A stretch of DNA of 64,000 bases from Devosia sp. (GTDB lineage Bacteria; Pseudomonadota; Alphaproteobacteria; Rhizobiales; Devosiaceae), in NCBI RefSeq assembly GCF_030689745.1, contig NZ_JAUYGL010000112.1, positions 1 to 64,000 on the forward strand, written 5' to 3'. The notes under the pieces are model-generated. The model did not search any database. It worked only from the letters and a program-made list of their open reading frames with translations, and had not been told where the DNA came from. How positions within the stretch are numbered: position 1 is the stretch's first letter; each line of letters starts with the position of its first letter. Made by a program: the position numbers and the translations under genes. This document shows, one piece after another, positions 54,359 to 63,268 of this stretch.

Positions 54359-55159
54359 TCACTGCGCCGAATTGAACTCGTAGAACCATTTCTGCTGCAG
54401 GGCGTCCATGGTGCCGTCGGCCTTGATCTGGGCCAGAGCGGCGTTGATGGGGGCCGCCAGATCGGAGCCCGGGGTGAGGATAAAGCCGAAATCCTCGGTG
54501 CCGAGTGGGGTGCCGACCACTTTGAAGGCGCCCGGATTGGCGCCGATATAGCCATTGGCGGAGGTCTGGTCCATCAGCACGGTATCGACGTCATTGGCCT
54601 GCAGCGCCTGCACCGACGCGCCAAAGGTGTCGAACAGCTTGATGCGCGGATTGGCCTCGTCGCCATCGAGCACATTGTAGACGGCGACGTAGAAATTGGT
54701 GGTGCCGGCCTGGGCGCCGACCAGCAGCTCGGCATTGGCGGCAAAGCTCTCGGCGCCGTCGAAGCGGTCTTCATCGGCGCGCACCAGCATCAATTGCTGG
54801 CTGGTGAGGTAGCTGTCGGAAAAATCGATCTGCGCCTTGCGCTCGTCATTGATGGTGATGCCGTCCATGCCGACATCGAACTGGCCATCGCGCACCGCCT
54901 GGATCATCACGTCCCAGCTCGAGAGCTCCCAGGTGACCGTGGCGTTGAGGCGCCGGGCGATCTCGTTGAACAGGTCATATTCAAAGCCGATGCCTTCGCC
55001 GGTGGCCGGATCGGCGAAGTTGAGCGGCACATAGGCGTTTTCGGTGACCGCGACGATGGCGCGACCATCGAGGTCAGGCAGCTGCTGGGCGGCGACCGAT
55101 GACAGGCCGAGCGAGACGGTGACCGCGGCGGCGGCCAGCAATTTGGTGAGTGATGACAT
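54359..55159 (-). CDS. Amino-acid ABC transporter substrate-binding protein
   Basis: A 266-aa family-3 solute-binding protein. The signal peptide ends near SVAAQ (about residue 25). Core motifs are [39 protein letters not shown] and [13 protein letters not shown]. The substrate is probably a polar amino acid and cannot be further fixed. Transcribed ahead of the permease gene. Confidence 0.9.
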   Translation of the reverse strand: MSSLTKLLAAAAVTVSLGLSSVAAQQLPDLDGRAIVAVTENAYVPLNFADPATGEGIGFEYDLFNEIARRLNATVTWELSSWDVMIQAVRDGQFDVGMDGITINDERKAQIDFSDSYLTSQQLMLVRADEDRFDGAESFAANAELLVGAQAGTTNFYVAVYNVLDGDEANPRIKLFDTFGASVQALQANDVDTVLMDQTSANGYIGANPGAFKVVGTPLGTEDFGFILTPGSDLAAPINAALAQIKADGTMDALQQKWFYEFNSAQ

Positions 55160-55230
55160 GAGGCGGCAGTCTCCCGAGCAATGATGTGGCCGGGAGACTA
55201 AACCAGCGGCCGGCGAAATGAAAATGGGCT

Positions 55231-55599
55231 TTACGCCTCGTCGACAAGTTCGGCGTCCGGGCCATTGGTCTTGACCGATTCGATGGCGTTCACCGCGCTG
55301 GCCTTGGCCTTGTAGCGCTCGGAGCGGACCATGGTTTCGCCATTGGAGGCGACAAAGCGCACATAGAACTGGCCATCGCTGGAGCCGGCGATCTCGAAGC
55401 GGTAGCCGGTGCCGGTCTCGTTTCTGGTCAGATCGACCGTGGGCGCGCCGGGCGCATTTTTCTTCAGCGATTCAATGGCCGATTTGGCGCTGGCCTTGGC
55501 CTTGTAGTTCTCCGACCAGACGATGGTCTCGGCATTGTAGACAAAGGCGAACTTGAACTGCTCGTTGGCGGCGGGGGTGATCTTGAATTTATGCGCCAT
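55231..55599 (-). CDS. YegP-like DUF1508 protein with two repeats
   Basis: A 122-aa protein made of two about 50-residue DUF1508 repeats, one around [20 protein letters not shown] and one around [20 protein letters not shown]. This is the size and layout of E. coli YegP, whose function is unknown. AGGAGG lies upstream of the start at 55599; the frame to 55725 is not needed. Confidence 0.9.
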   Translation of the reverse strand: MAHKFKITPAANEQFKFAFVYNAETIVWSENYKAKASAKSAIESLKKNAPGAPTVDLTRNETGTGYRFEIAGSSDGQFYVRFVASNGETMVRSERYKAKASAVNAIESVKTNGPDAELVDEA

Positions 55600-55786
55600 G
55601 ACGCTGGGCCTCCTCAACAAGGACAGCCGGCAGTGGCTGCCTGATGGGCGCAAGACTAGCCCGCGCGGCGAAAATTGGAAGGGGGCTGGTTGGCGCCGCG
55701 CGGCCTGGCCATGATGATAGCCCATGCTGCCGGCGCGGGGACAAGTTGCTCAGGCCCCGCTGGCGTGCCCGTCCGGCGGGCGGCAA

Positions 55787-55996
55787 TCAGGCCTGGGGCA
55801 GCGCTTCGGCGGGGACGCGCAGATCGGCTTCGCTGACGATGCGCTGATAGGCTTCCAGGCTCGACTGCACCTTGTATTGCACCATGTGGCCCTCATAGGG
55901 CAGCAGGGCGACGATTTCGCAGGCAGCCGCCTTGCGGGCGCTGCTGCCGTGCAGGGGCAGCAATTCGAGGGTCTGGCCGACGGAATATTTGTGCAT
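55787..55996 (-). CDS. Small protein of unknown function
   Basis: A 69-aa ORF, MHKYSVGQTLELLP onwards, with the pattern of a short beta-barrel-like protein (VGQTLELLP, CEIVALLPYEGHMVQYKVQ). GGAG precedes the ATG. It sits between yegP-like and cspA genes on the same strand. The sequence resembles small proteins common in Hyphomicrobiales, but I cannot name a family. Confidence 0.6.
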   Translation of the reverse strand: MHKYSVGQTLELLPLHGSSARKAAACEIVALLPYEGHMVQYKVQSSLEAYQRIVSEADLRVPAEALPQA

Positions 55997-56058
55997 GATG
56001 GGCTCCGCAAATAGATTACGGGCCGCTGCGGCTAACCGCTGGCGGCCCGCAACAGGCT

Positions 56059-56268
56059 TTAGAGAACGGCGATATTGGTGGCGCTGGCGCGACCGTCGCG
56101 GCCCTTTTCGACTTCGAACGAAACCTTCTGGCCTTCATTGAGGCTGGACAGGCCGGCGCGCTCGACGGCCGAAATGTGAACGAAAGTGTCTTCGCCGCCC
56201 TCGTCAGGCTGGATGAAACCAAAACCCTTGGTGGCGTTGAAGAATTTGACTGTGCCGTTGATGGCCAT
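56059..56268 (-). CDS. cspA: Cold shock protein (CspA family)
   Basis: A 69-aa single cold shock domain. RNP1 is KGFGFIQPD and RNP2 is DTFVHISAV, followed by [18 protein letters not shown]. It binds single-stranded RNA and DNA and melts RNA structure. The leader upstream is long: 261 bases separate the start from structured element copy B at 56530-56679. Confidence 0.96.
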   Translation of the reverse strand: MAINGTVKFFNATKGFGFIQPDEGGEDTFVHISAVERAGLSSLNEGQKVSFEVEKGRDGRASATNIAVL

Positions 56269-56529
56269 GTGCGTAGATCCGAACTGAGTCCGCCCCACTG
56301 GGTGCGGGCAATTCCCCGTGGCAACATGCACACAGGGGCAGAAACGTTGACAAGGTTCCGGGGATCACCAGCGCGCCGGGATCGCCAGCAGCATGGGTAA
56401 GCCTTTGAAAGGCTGAAAACGTGGAGAGACCCTTAGCACCACGGGGGCCCAAGGGCAAGGAAAGCCATGGGCCGGGCAGGCCGGCGCGCCGGACGGCGCG
56501 GACGCCTCCGGGTGCTGCATAAAGGCGGG
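56269..56529. other. Long leader region of cspA
   Basis: No reading frame of note. It contains a palindrome AGCCTTTGAAAGGCT at about 56400-56414. The stretch between the structured RNA and cspA is GC-rich with several short self-complementary blocks, as is usual in cold-shock mRNA leaders. Confidence 0.4.
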
Positions 56530-56679
56530 TCCCGAGACGGCTTTCGCCTCTGAGGAATTGGATAGTGAGACGAACGCCGTCCCGGAACGCCGGTTTTTGG
56601 AACTGTACGGCGGCACGGGGATCGCTCGCCCCCACACGGCCGGACTGGAACCTGTGGAAGAGACGAACTCCCACCCGGC
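56530..56679 (-). ncRNA. Candidate structured RNA, copy B (upstream of cspA)
   Basis: Minus-strand positions 56679-56588 equal positions 1-92 apart from one base: A10 of copy A is G here, which keeps the first hairpin paired as G-U. The following hairpin (arms 56587-56571 and 56546-56530 on the minus strand) has different arm bases from copy A yet still pairs at 16 of 17 positions, two of them G-U. The loop keeps GTCTCACTAT and CAGAGGCGAAA. Transcription towards cspA is the only direction in which these wobbles work. Confidence 0.6.
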
Positions 56680-56733
56680 ACACCCCACCACTGTTCGCCT
56701 GCAGGCCGCCCGTGCGGGGTGATGGGCATGAGT

Positions 56734-57441
56734 TTACGCCAGCCCGCGCAGCCGGGGATAAGTTTGCGGGCCGCCCGACACAGCCCCCAGCGGACCGGCG
56801 CCCACCGGCTGGCCCTGCCCTATCGGGGTCTGGCCCGCAGCCGCGCGGGCCGAGAGGGAATCGGCGGGCGCCCCGGCCCGGGCGGCGCGCCCGGCCTCAA
56901 AGCCCTCCTGGTAGGCGCGCCGCTCGCGCTGCTCCATGCGCACCACCAGCTGGCCGCGCATGTAATCCATGTCATCCCGCTCGAAATTGAGCGCCGCAGC
57001 GGGCGGCTTGAGGCGCATAATCGGCCGGTAGCCGCTGTGGAGGTTCCAGATGCGGCAGTTGAACTGCTCGTCCCAGCTGGTGTGGCGGCTCTCCCAGTCC
57101 TCCAGCCCGGCCAGCGCCTGGCCGAGCTGCACCGCCAGCCCCGCCAGGTCGGCCGCCGCGACCGGCAGGCGCTCCTTGCGCTTGCGGATGAAGGGGGCAC
57201 ACTCGCTGAGCAGGCCTTCGGCGGCGATGCGCACGGGCTCGGACACCGGCGCGGTTGGCTTTTTGGCGCCGAGGGCGACGAGGTCCTTATGCAGGGCGCT
57301 GAGCCCCAGCCACAGCGCCTCGTGGCGCTCGGCAAGGGTGGCGGTGGTGGTGCCGGCTTTGGGAACGCGTTCAGCCTGCGCCGCAGGCTGGCCTTGAGGG
57401 GATTGTTCCCCGAAAGGCGGCTTGGTGGTGTGGGTGCGCAT
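56734..57441 (-). CDS. Protein of unknown function
   Basis: A 235-aa protein beginning MRTHTTKPPFGEQSPQ, predicted mostly helical. The centre (residues about 80-150) reads PFIRKRKERLPVAAADLAGL, then LAGLEDWESRHTSWDEQFNC. The C-terminal tail is rich in Gly, Ala and Pro and looks disordered. No known domain is recognised. The upstream reading frame stays open through a ten-base C tract at 57503-57494. GC-rich like the core genome, unlike the genes that follow. Confidence 0.6.
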   Translation of the reverse strand: MRTHTTKPPFGEQSPQGQPAAQAERVPKAGTTTATLAERHEALWLGLSALHKDLVALGAKKPTAPVSEPVRIAAEGLLSECAPFIRKRKERLPVAAADLAGLAVQLGQALAGLEDWESRHTSWDEQFNCRIWNLHSGYRPIMRLKPPAAALNFERDDMDYMRGQLVVRMEQRERRAYQEGFEAGRAARAGAPADSLSARAAAGQTPIGQGQPVGAGPLGAVSGGPQTYPRLRGLA

Positions 57442-57493
57442 GAAAACGCCTCTCGTGCGCGAGGCTGGGGTGGAGAGGGTATGGCCGGGTGGA

Positions 57494-57503
57494 GGGGGGG
57501 GGG
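57494..57503. repeat. Homopolymer G:C tract of ten bases
   Basis: Ten consecutive G on the plus strand, 53 bases upstream of the minus-strand gene start at 57441. It is the only such tract noticed in the window and could change length by slippage. Confidence 0.6.
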
Positions 57504-57598
57504 ATAAGGATGTGAGCAGCAAAATGAACCTAAGGCTAAACCATTGGCAAGTTGGCGATCGGCGTCTCTGCCGTTCGCGAAATGCCAGCCCCACAGCG

Positions 57599-58735
57599 CT
57601 AAGAGCTCTCTTTGGCGCCCAATCCAAACAGTTCGTCGACCTCTGTCAAAATATTAACCTCAACCTTCCCTATATTTGCCCAATACAAAAGCGTCTCCCT
57701 TCGGTCCTTATACACTATAAATAGCTCATCCTTATTTACTTCAGAAATACCGGAGCGAATAGACTTTACTAAGTGCCATAGTGAAAGAGATGCGTTACTT
57801 TTGTCTTTTAGTCCGCTTATTATGGAATGATTTATTTCGCTTCCGAAATCTGGCCTGTCCATTTTTTTCAGAGAGACTAAAGACGAGTAGACTTTGGGCG
57901 AAAGCATCTTTGCGGCCAGCCAGAAAACGCCGTCGAACTCCGTCTTACGCGCCACCCCTCGAAGCCAGCGCAATAACAGCCTGTCTAGTTCGATGTGTCG
58001 CTCGCCTGCAACCAAGTACGATGTCCATATATCCGGCAATCTATTGTTTCTTGCGTGCTTTCTTATCCATAGGGCGACTAACGACCCTGCTCCTGTCGTT
58101 AAAACCAGTCTTCTCTGAAAAAGGGCAAAAATGACGTTTGATATGTAGCCGCTTTTTACATGAATCCGCACAAACTCAATGGCAGCACTTCTTAGTGAAT
58201 CTAGATCTTTATCCAATAAAAGAAAAATCGCAATATTAAAGCATGCCTTAGAATCCACTTTATTGTTTTCAAACCATTTATTGAAATATCTATTTTCTAT
58301 AGAACTGCTAAATAGGTCGCATTCAATTATATCAGAGTTAAATAAAGGCAAGTTTCTATTGCTCGATATTATTTCTTCAGCAAGTTTATAAGCCTCTTCT
58401 GATCTACCTGCCGCCGCAAGCAAAGCTATATACTCTGGATCCCGATCTCTTATTTGATGAAGAAATGCCGGCAACTCACCACTTGCAATGGTGTCCAGCG
58501 CCGCCTGCAGAACAACGCCACGAAATTGTGGATCTAGCTTAGTTAAAGCATTGGCTCGAACGCCAGCAAATCTGGCTGCACCCAGTTCAAGACCAACTAA
58601 ATCTTGCCCCCGTATATCTACACCATTGAAATCGGCATCGAAATAATAATACTTTGGATCATATCCAGATATTGAAGCCAGACTCTTCAGATTGTCTGAA
58701 TTACTTCTAGCAATATCTATGGCTTTTTCATACAT
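57599..58735 (-). CDS. Unknown protein of an AT-rich accessory cassette
   Basis: A 378-aa protein with base composition clearly lower in GC than its surroundings and with many codons ending in A or T. Predicted helical. A short pentapeptide-like stretch (FNGVDIRGQDLVGLELGAAR) sits near residues 36-55, and the rest shows TPR-like helix pairs (LQAALDTIASGELPAFL; YIALLAAAGRSEEAYKLAEE) but no clear family. The ATG follows directly on a TGA of an open frame that continues the upstream gene. Probably acquired by transfer. Function unknown. Confidence 0.65.
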   Translation of the reverse strand: MYEKAIDIARSNSDNLKSLASISGYDPKYYYFDADFNGVDIRGQDLVGLELGAARFAGVRANALTKLDPQFRGVVLQAALDTIASGELPAFLHQIRDRDPEYIALLAAAGRSEEAYKLAEEIISSNRNLPLFNSDIIECDLFSSSIENRYFNKWFENNKVDSKACFNIAIFLLLDKDLDSLRSAAIEFVRIHVKSGYISNVIFALFQRRLVLTTGAGSLVALWIRKHARNNRLPDIWTSYLVAGERHIELDRLLLRWLRGVARKTEFDGVFWLAAKMLSPKVYSSLVSLKKMDRPDFGSEINHSIISGLKDKSNASLSLWHLVKSIRSGISEVNKDELFIVYKDRRETLLYWANIGKVEVNILTEVDELFGLGAKESS

Positions 58736-58815
58736 TCACTCTTCCACCGGAATTACATCCGCAATAACGACTTCGGCAAAAGGATCGGAAATATCTGTTA
58801 CAAAAAAGCCGATCT

Positions 58816-59523
58816 TTAGTAATTCTGATTTATGTACTGCTCTACAGCGAGCATTTTGTTGGGAGAAACGAGCACATTTCTTCCGTTCTCTGTAATCTGA
58901 ATGTCTGTTATGTGCATGTCTTCACGACGGCAGCGCAATTCAATGCGCAGCTCCGGCGGCTCGCCATTTGTTCTCGGCGCTTTTGGATCTTTCATCGTTA
59001 ATACGGAAGTAGATGGTGACCAAGGGCTGCCAGATAGTGGGGCATCGGGCACCTGCTCGATCCGAAACAGGTATCCTTCGGGAGTTTTCATGGACACAAA
59101 CTTCATGATCGCCGCCGCGCCCGTTTCCACAACCTCCTGCCGCACCACATGTTTTCTGCCGCCAGCGAACTCGGCGGAACTTGCTGTACCAAGAGATAGC
59201 CGTGCTTGGCCGGCATGTTCTGTCTCTAGAGAAGTCTTCGCTGTACGCTCAATCGGGGACGCATTCGGAGTCAGGACAGAGCTTGGGGATATTTTCAGCA
59301 CGCTAGCGGAGTCACGAACCACATGAACATCTGCTCTCAACAGTTGAAGTCTGAAACGCACAGGGGAGCCTATGCCGCCGCCAACCCTTCCATCCGAAAA
59401 CACCACGTTGACGTGCAGATCTGCCTCACCACTATTTTCATCATATCTTGTTCTCCATGCATCAAGCGAGACCGCATCGCCGAAAGCCCTGGGGTTGTTG
59501 TCACCTAGATTAGCCATTGCCAA
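58816..59523 (-). CDS. Unknown beta-rich protein of the accessory cassette
   Basis: A 235-aa protein, start MAMANLGDNNPRAFGDAVSL. The N-terminal half has many alternating strands (ADLHVNVVFSDGR, VRFRLQLLRADVHVV) and the second half contains MKFVSMKTPEGYLFRIEQVP and DMHITDIQITENGRNVLV. No known family is recognised. It is probably co-transcribed with the 378-aa gene. After its stop at 58816 another open frame continues 80 bases to the TGA adjoining the next start. Confidence 0.6.
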   Translation of the reverse strand: MAMANLGDNNPRAFGDAVSLDAWRTRYDENSGEADLHVNVVFSDGRVGGGIGSPVRFRLQLLRADVHVVRDSASVLKISPSSVLTPNASPIERTAKTSLETEHAGQARLSLGTASSAEFAGGRKHVVRQEVVETGAAAIMKFVSMKTPEGYLFRIEQVPDAPLSGSPWSPSTSVLTMKDPKAPRTNGEPPELRIELRCRREDMHITDIQITENGRNVLVSPNKMLAVEQYINQNY

Positions 59524-59586
59524 ACACCAAACTGCAATTCAGATTTGATTATAGGTTTATTGTGTAGAAGAGCACGATCATAGTAA

Positions 59587-60501
59587 ATGACCTTCGGCGT
59601 ATTCATCCACCGGGCCGACTCGATCTACGACGATAGCCCGGCGGAACGCTACCAGTTCCCCAAGCCCTATCTCGACCGCGCGCAGGCCTGTGTGGGCGAC
59701 TGGATTGTCTACTATGAGCCGGTCAAGGTGCGTGGCTCGAAGGGCTATTATGCCATGGCGCGGGTAGAGCGGATTGTGCCCGACCCCAGCGCCACCGACA
59801 TGTATCTGGCGCTGATCGAGCCGGGCAGCTATCTCGAATTTGCCCATCCGGTGCCGTTTGTCGATGCCGATGGCTGGGTGGAAAAGGGGCTGCTCAACGA
59901 ACAGGGCCGGATTTCCGGACGGGCGCAGGCGGCGGTGCGGCCGATCTCGCCGCAGGATTTTGACCGCATTCTGGCGCGCGGTCTGGCTGAGGAGCAGCCG
60001 CTGCTGCCGCGCGTGGGCGCCGCGGAGGTGACAGCGGACCTGCCCAATAGCATCGGCGAGATGGGGCAATCGGCCTTTATCCATGAGCAGGAGCGCGAGC
60101 GGATCAGCGCCATGACCACGCGGGTGGTGCGCGACCGGGTGTTTCGCCGGGTGGTGCTGCGCGCCTATGGCGAGCGCTGCGCGGTGACCGGGCTCAAGCT
60201 GATCAATGGTGGCGGGCGGGCCGAGGTGGCGGCGGCGCATATTCGGCCGGTTGAGCACAATGGCCCCGACATCATCAATAATGGCGTGGCGCTTTCGGGC
60301 ACAGCGCACTGGATGTTTGATCGGGGGCTGATCGGGCTCAGCGATGAACTCGACATCATCGTCTCACGGCAGGTCAATGACCGCGACGGCGTGGAAAGCC
60401 TGATCAACAAGACGGGCAAGCTGATCGGGCCGCTGATGGCGCGGGACCGACCGCATCCGGCGTATCTGCAGTGGCATCGGGAGAATTGTTTCAAGGCGTG
60501 A
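59587..60501 (+). CDS. HNH endonuclease with an N-terminal recognition-type domain
   Basis: A 304-aa protein. The C-terminal part (residues about 190-260) is an HNH nuclease: CAVTGLKLINGG, AAAHIRPVEHNG, NNGVALSGTAHWMFDRGLIG with His, Asn and His of the active site. The N-terminal about 110 residues (YDDSPAERYQFPKPYLDRAQ, GDWIVYYEPVK) resemble the PUA-like or modified-base reading domains fused to restriction HNH enzymes (inference). Divergent from the unknown cassette. Possible type IV restriction enzyme. Confidence 0.85.
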   Translation: MTFGVFIHRADSIYDDSPAERYQFPKPYLDRAQACVGDWIVYYEPVKVRGSKGYYAMARVERIVPDPSATDMYLALIEPGSYLEFAHPVPFVDADGWVEKGLLNEQGRISGRAQAAVRPISPQDFDRILARGLAEEQPLLPRVGAAEVTADLPNSIGEMGQSAFIHEQERERISAMTTRVVRDRVFRRVVLRAYGERCAVTGLKLINGGGRAEVAAAHIRPVEHNGPDIINNGVALSGTAHWMFDRGLIGLSDELDIIVSRQVNDRDGVESLINKTGKLIGPLMARDRPHPAYLQWHRENCFKA

Positions 60502-60503
60502 GG

Positions 60504-60560
60504 CCCCCACCTAACCTCCCCCTGAAGGGGGAGGGATGGCGCGGTGGGTGGGGCGGGCTC
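60504..60560. repeat. REP-like element between HNH and DUF5677-like genes
   Basis: CCTCCCCCTGAAGGGGGAGG at 60515-60534 is a perfect short palindrome, flanked by GCGGTGGGTGGGGCGG. It belongs to the same family as those at 11219 and 54193. It supplies the last codons and stop of the minus-strand gene. Confidence 0.65.
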
Positions 60561-61194
60561 CAGCGACACGGCCATACCGGTATCGCATGAAGTCCTCGAT
60601 CAGTTCGGTCGTCAGCGTCGTCGCTTGATCGAATGCGTCCACAATCTCGGCGAATTGCTGGTCGGCCTTTGCATCATCTGTGCCATTGAGATGAAAAAAG
60701 AGCACCGACGTCCCTTCTTGCTCCAACAGTCCTGTTTTGATGTGCGCCCCTGACAGATGCACATAGGAGGACGTGGCCTTATAGACTGCACTCAGCCCCG
60801 GATAATACTCGTTCAGTTTCTGATGGAGAATTTTGTCATCGAGGCGTTCATTGTGACGGGACTTGAGTTCTCGGTAGCTCCCGTCATTCATCAGGTGCGT
60901 GCCTGCCGCTTCAACGTCCTCTATGAGCGACAGACCAAAAATACGCATAGCGGTATCGAGTTGCAATCTGATGAGCGCCGCAGCCGCGAGCGTATTCTTG
61001 GCGCGCACCAGCAGGCAGAAGGCATGGCTCAGCGACGTCGTTTTCTTGACTGCCGCAAGTACAAACCAGCCGATGTCGGGAATTTTTGTGCCCTGCGGAC
61101 CTATATAGGTATCGGGGATCTTTTTCAGTCCGGCGGCGGTATGTTCAATCTTGCCTAGTTGAGCTTCCAGATCGAAGGCTTGCGATTGATCCAA
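60511..61194 (-). CDS. DUF5677-like helical protein
   Basis: A roughly 227-aa helical protein. The pattern SHAFCLLVRAKNTLAAAALI, RLQLDTAMRIFGLSL and TSSYVHLSGAHI is that of DUF5677 or related HEPN-like proteins seen in mobile or defence regions (family call inferred). The start is uncertain: TTG at 61194 is chosen and the frame extends to 61233. The last residues (AIPPPSGGG) are encoded by the REP element, so the natural C-terminus has been changed by repeat insertion. Confidence 0.6.
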   Translation of the reverse strand: MDQSQAFDLEAQLGKIEHTAAGLKKIPDTYIGPQGTKIPDIGWFVLAAVKKTTSLSHAFCLLVRAKNTLAAAALIRLQLDTAMRIFGLSLIEDVEAAGTHLMNDGSYRELKSRHNERLDDKILHQKLNEYYPGLSAVYKATSSYVHLSGAHIKTGLLEQEGTSVLFFHLNGTDDAKADQQFAEIVDAFDQATTLTTELIEDFMRYRYGRVAGARPTHRAIPPPSGGG

Positions 61195-61236
61195 GCTCCA
61201 TCTCCCTCTGCGCGAGACCGACCACCTTTTCACCCC

Positions 61237-61345
61237 CGCTGCGCGCCGACTTCTCCCCTCGGGCGAGGCGGGGCATGCACCGATCCCGAGTGTTGCAACA
61301 CCTCAGGATGGGTCCCGGCCTTCGCCGGGATGACACCGTGGGTGG
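61237..61345. repeat. REP-type palindromes between lepA and the DUF5677-like gene
   Basis: Contains GGTCCCGGCCTTCGCCGGGA at about 61312-61331, a widespread bacterial REP palindrome, and nearby CTCCCCTCGGGCGAGGCGG. The 127-bp gap otherwise holds no gene. Confidence 0.6.
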
Positions 61346-61360
61346 GGCGCGAGCTGTGGA

Positions 61361-63166
61361 CTACTCGTCGCCCATCTTCAGCGCCTTGATGAAGGCTTCC
61401 TGGGGGATTTCGACATTGCCGTATTGGCGCATCTTGGCTTTGCCCTTTTTCTGCTTTTCCAGCAGCTTGCGCTTGCGGGTGGCGTCGCCGCCATAGCATT
61501 TGGCGGTCACGTCCTTGCGCATGGCGCGGACGGTTTCGCGGGCGATGATCTTGCCGCCAATCGCCGCCTGGATGGGAATGACGAACAGGTGCGGCGGGAT
61601 CAGATCCTTGAGCTTTTCGCACATCAGCCGGCCACGGCCTTCGGCGACGGAGCGGTGCACCAGCATGGACAGGGCGTCGACCGGCTCGGCATTGACGAGG
61701 ACAGTCAGCTTGACCAGATCGCCGACGCGGTAATCGGCCAGGGCATAGTCAAAGCTGGCATAGCCCTTGGAAATGGACTTCAGCCGATCATAGAAATCGA
61801 ACACCACCTCATTGAGCGGCAGATCATATTCGACCATGGCGCGGTTGCCGACATAGCTCAGATTGCGCTGGATGCCGCGGCGATCCTGGCAGAGCTTGAG
61901 GATCGAGCCGAGATAGTCGTCGGGGGTGAGAATGGTCGCCTTGATCCAGGGCTCGCGGATCTCCTCGATCTTCATCACATCGGGCAGATCGGCGGGGTTG
62001 TGCAGATGGATCTGCGTGCCGTCGGTCATGGCGATTTCATAGACCACCGAGGGGGCGGTGGCGATCAGATCGAGATCGAACTCGCGGCTGAGCCGTTCCT
62101 GGATGATTTCGAGGTGCAGCAGGCCCAAAAAGCCGCAGCGGAAGCCGAAGCCGAGCGCCGCGCTGGTTTCCATCTCATAGGAAAAGCTGGCGTCGTTGAG
62201 CCGCAGCTTGCCCATGGCGGCGCGCAGCTCGTCAAAATCGGAGGCGTCGACCGGGAACAGGCCACAGAACACCACGGGCTGGGCCGGGCGGAAATCGGGC
62301 AGGGCCTGGGCGGTGGGCTTTTTGTCCTCGGTGATGGTGTCGCCGACATTGGTATCGGCCACTTCCTTGATCGAGGCGGTGAAGACGCCCAGCTCGCCGG
62401 GGCCCAGCTCCTTGACTTCGACCAGCTTGGGCGTGCTGACGGCGACGCGATCAAGCTCATAGACGGCGCCCGAGGCCATCATGCGGATCTTCTGGCCCTT
62501 TTTCATCACCCCGTCGATGATGCGCACCAGCACGACGACGCCGAGATAGGTATCGTACCAGCTATCGACCAGCAGCGCCTTGAGCGGCAGGTTGATATCG
62601 CCCTTGGGGGCCGGCAGGCGATGCACGATGGCTTCGAGCACGGTGTCGATGCCGAAGCCCGATTTGGCGGAGATTTCCAGCGCGTCGGAAGCGTCGATGC
62701 CGATGACGTCCTCGATCTGCTGCCTGACGCGCGGCACATCGGCGGCGGGCAGATCGACCTTGTTCAGCACCGGGACGATTTCGTGATTGGCGTCGAGCGC
62801 GTGATAGACATTGGCCAGGGTCTGGGCCTCAACGCCCTGGCTGGCGTCGACCACCAGCAGCGATCCTTCCACGGCGGCCATGGAACGGGAGACTTCATAG
62901 GCGAAGTCGACATGGCCGGGGGTGTCGATCAGGTTGAGGATGTAATCCTCGCCATTGAGCGCGTGATATTTCAGGCGCACGGTCTGCGCCTTGATGGTGA
63001 TTCCGCGTTCGCGCTCGATATCCATGGAATCGAGGACCTGCGCCTTCATCTCGCGCAGCTCCAATCCGCCGGTGAGCTGGATCAGCCGGTCAGCCAGGGT
63101 GGACTTGCCATGATCGATGTGCGCGACGATGGAGAAATTGCGAATGTGGGAAAGCGGCGTTGTCAT
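61361..63166 (-). CDS. lepA: Elongation factor 4 (LepA)
   Basis: A 601-aa translational GTPase that acts on stalled or mistranslocated ribosomes. G1 is [15 protein letters not shown]3 [13 protein letters not shown]4 NKVD. The LepA-specific C-terminal domain has [16 protein letters not shown] wording, here [19 protein letters not shown], which contacts the tRNA acceptor arm. The start at 63166 gives the normal LepA N-terminus ([17 protein letters not shown]); a TTG eight codons upstream is less likely. Confidence 0.97.
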   Translation of the reverse strand: MTTPLSHIRNFSIVAHIDHGKSTLADRLIQLTGGLELREMKAQVLDSMDIERERGITIKAQTVRLKYHALNGEDYILNLIDTPGHVDFAYEVSRSMAAVEGSLLVVDASQGVEAQTLANVYHALDANHEIVPVLNKVDLPAADVPRVRQQIEDVIGIDASDALEISAKSGFGIDTVLEAIVHRLPAPKGDINLPLKALLVDSWYDTYLGVVVLVRIIDGVMKKGQKIRMMASGAVYELDRVAVSTPKLVEVKELGPGELGVFTASIKEVADTNVGDTITEDKKPTAQALPDFRPAQPVVFCGLFPVDASDFDELRAAMGKLRLNDASFSYEMETSAALGFGFRCGFLGLLHLEIIQERLSREFDLDLIATAPSVVYEIAMTDGTQIHLHNPADLPDVMKIEEIREPWIKATILTPDDYLGSILKLCQDRRGIQRNLSYVGNRAMVEYDLPLNEVVFDFYDRLKSISKGYASFDYALADYRVGDLVKLTVLVNAEPVDALSMLVHRSVAEGRGRLMCEKLKDLIPPHLFVIPIQAAIGGKIIARETVRAMRKDVTAKCYGGDATRKRKLLEKQKKGKAKMRQYGNVEIPQEAFIKALKMGDE

Positions 63167-63268
63167 GGGTGGCCTGATAGCAGATGCCAAAGGGCGCGCA
63201 AAGATGGTTTCCGCAGCGTTAAGGCGGCTGATGTGGCAACGAAGCGGCCGGGCCGGGCGTTGCAGGGG

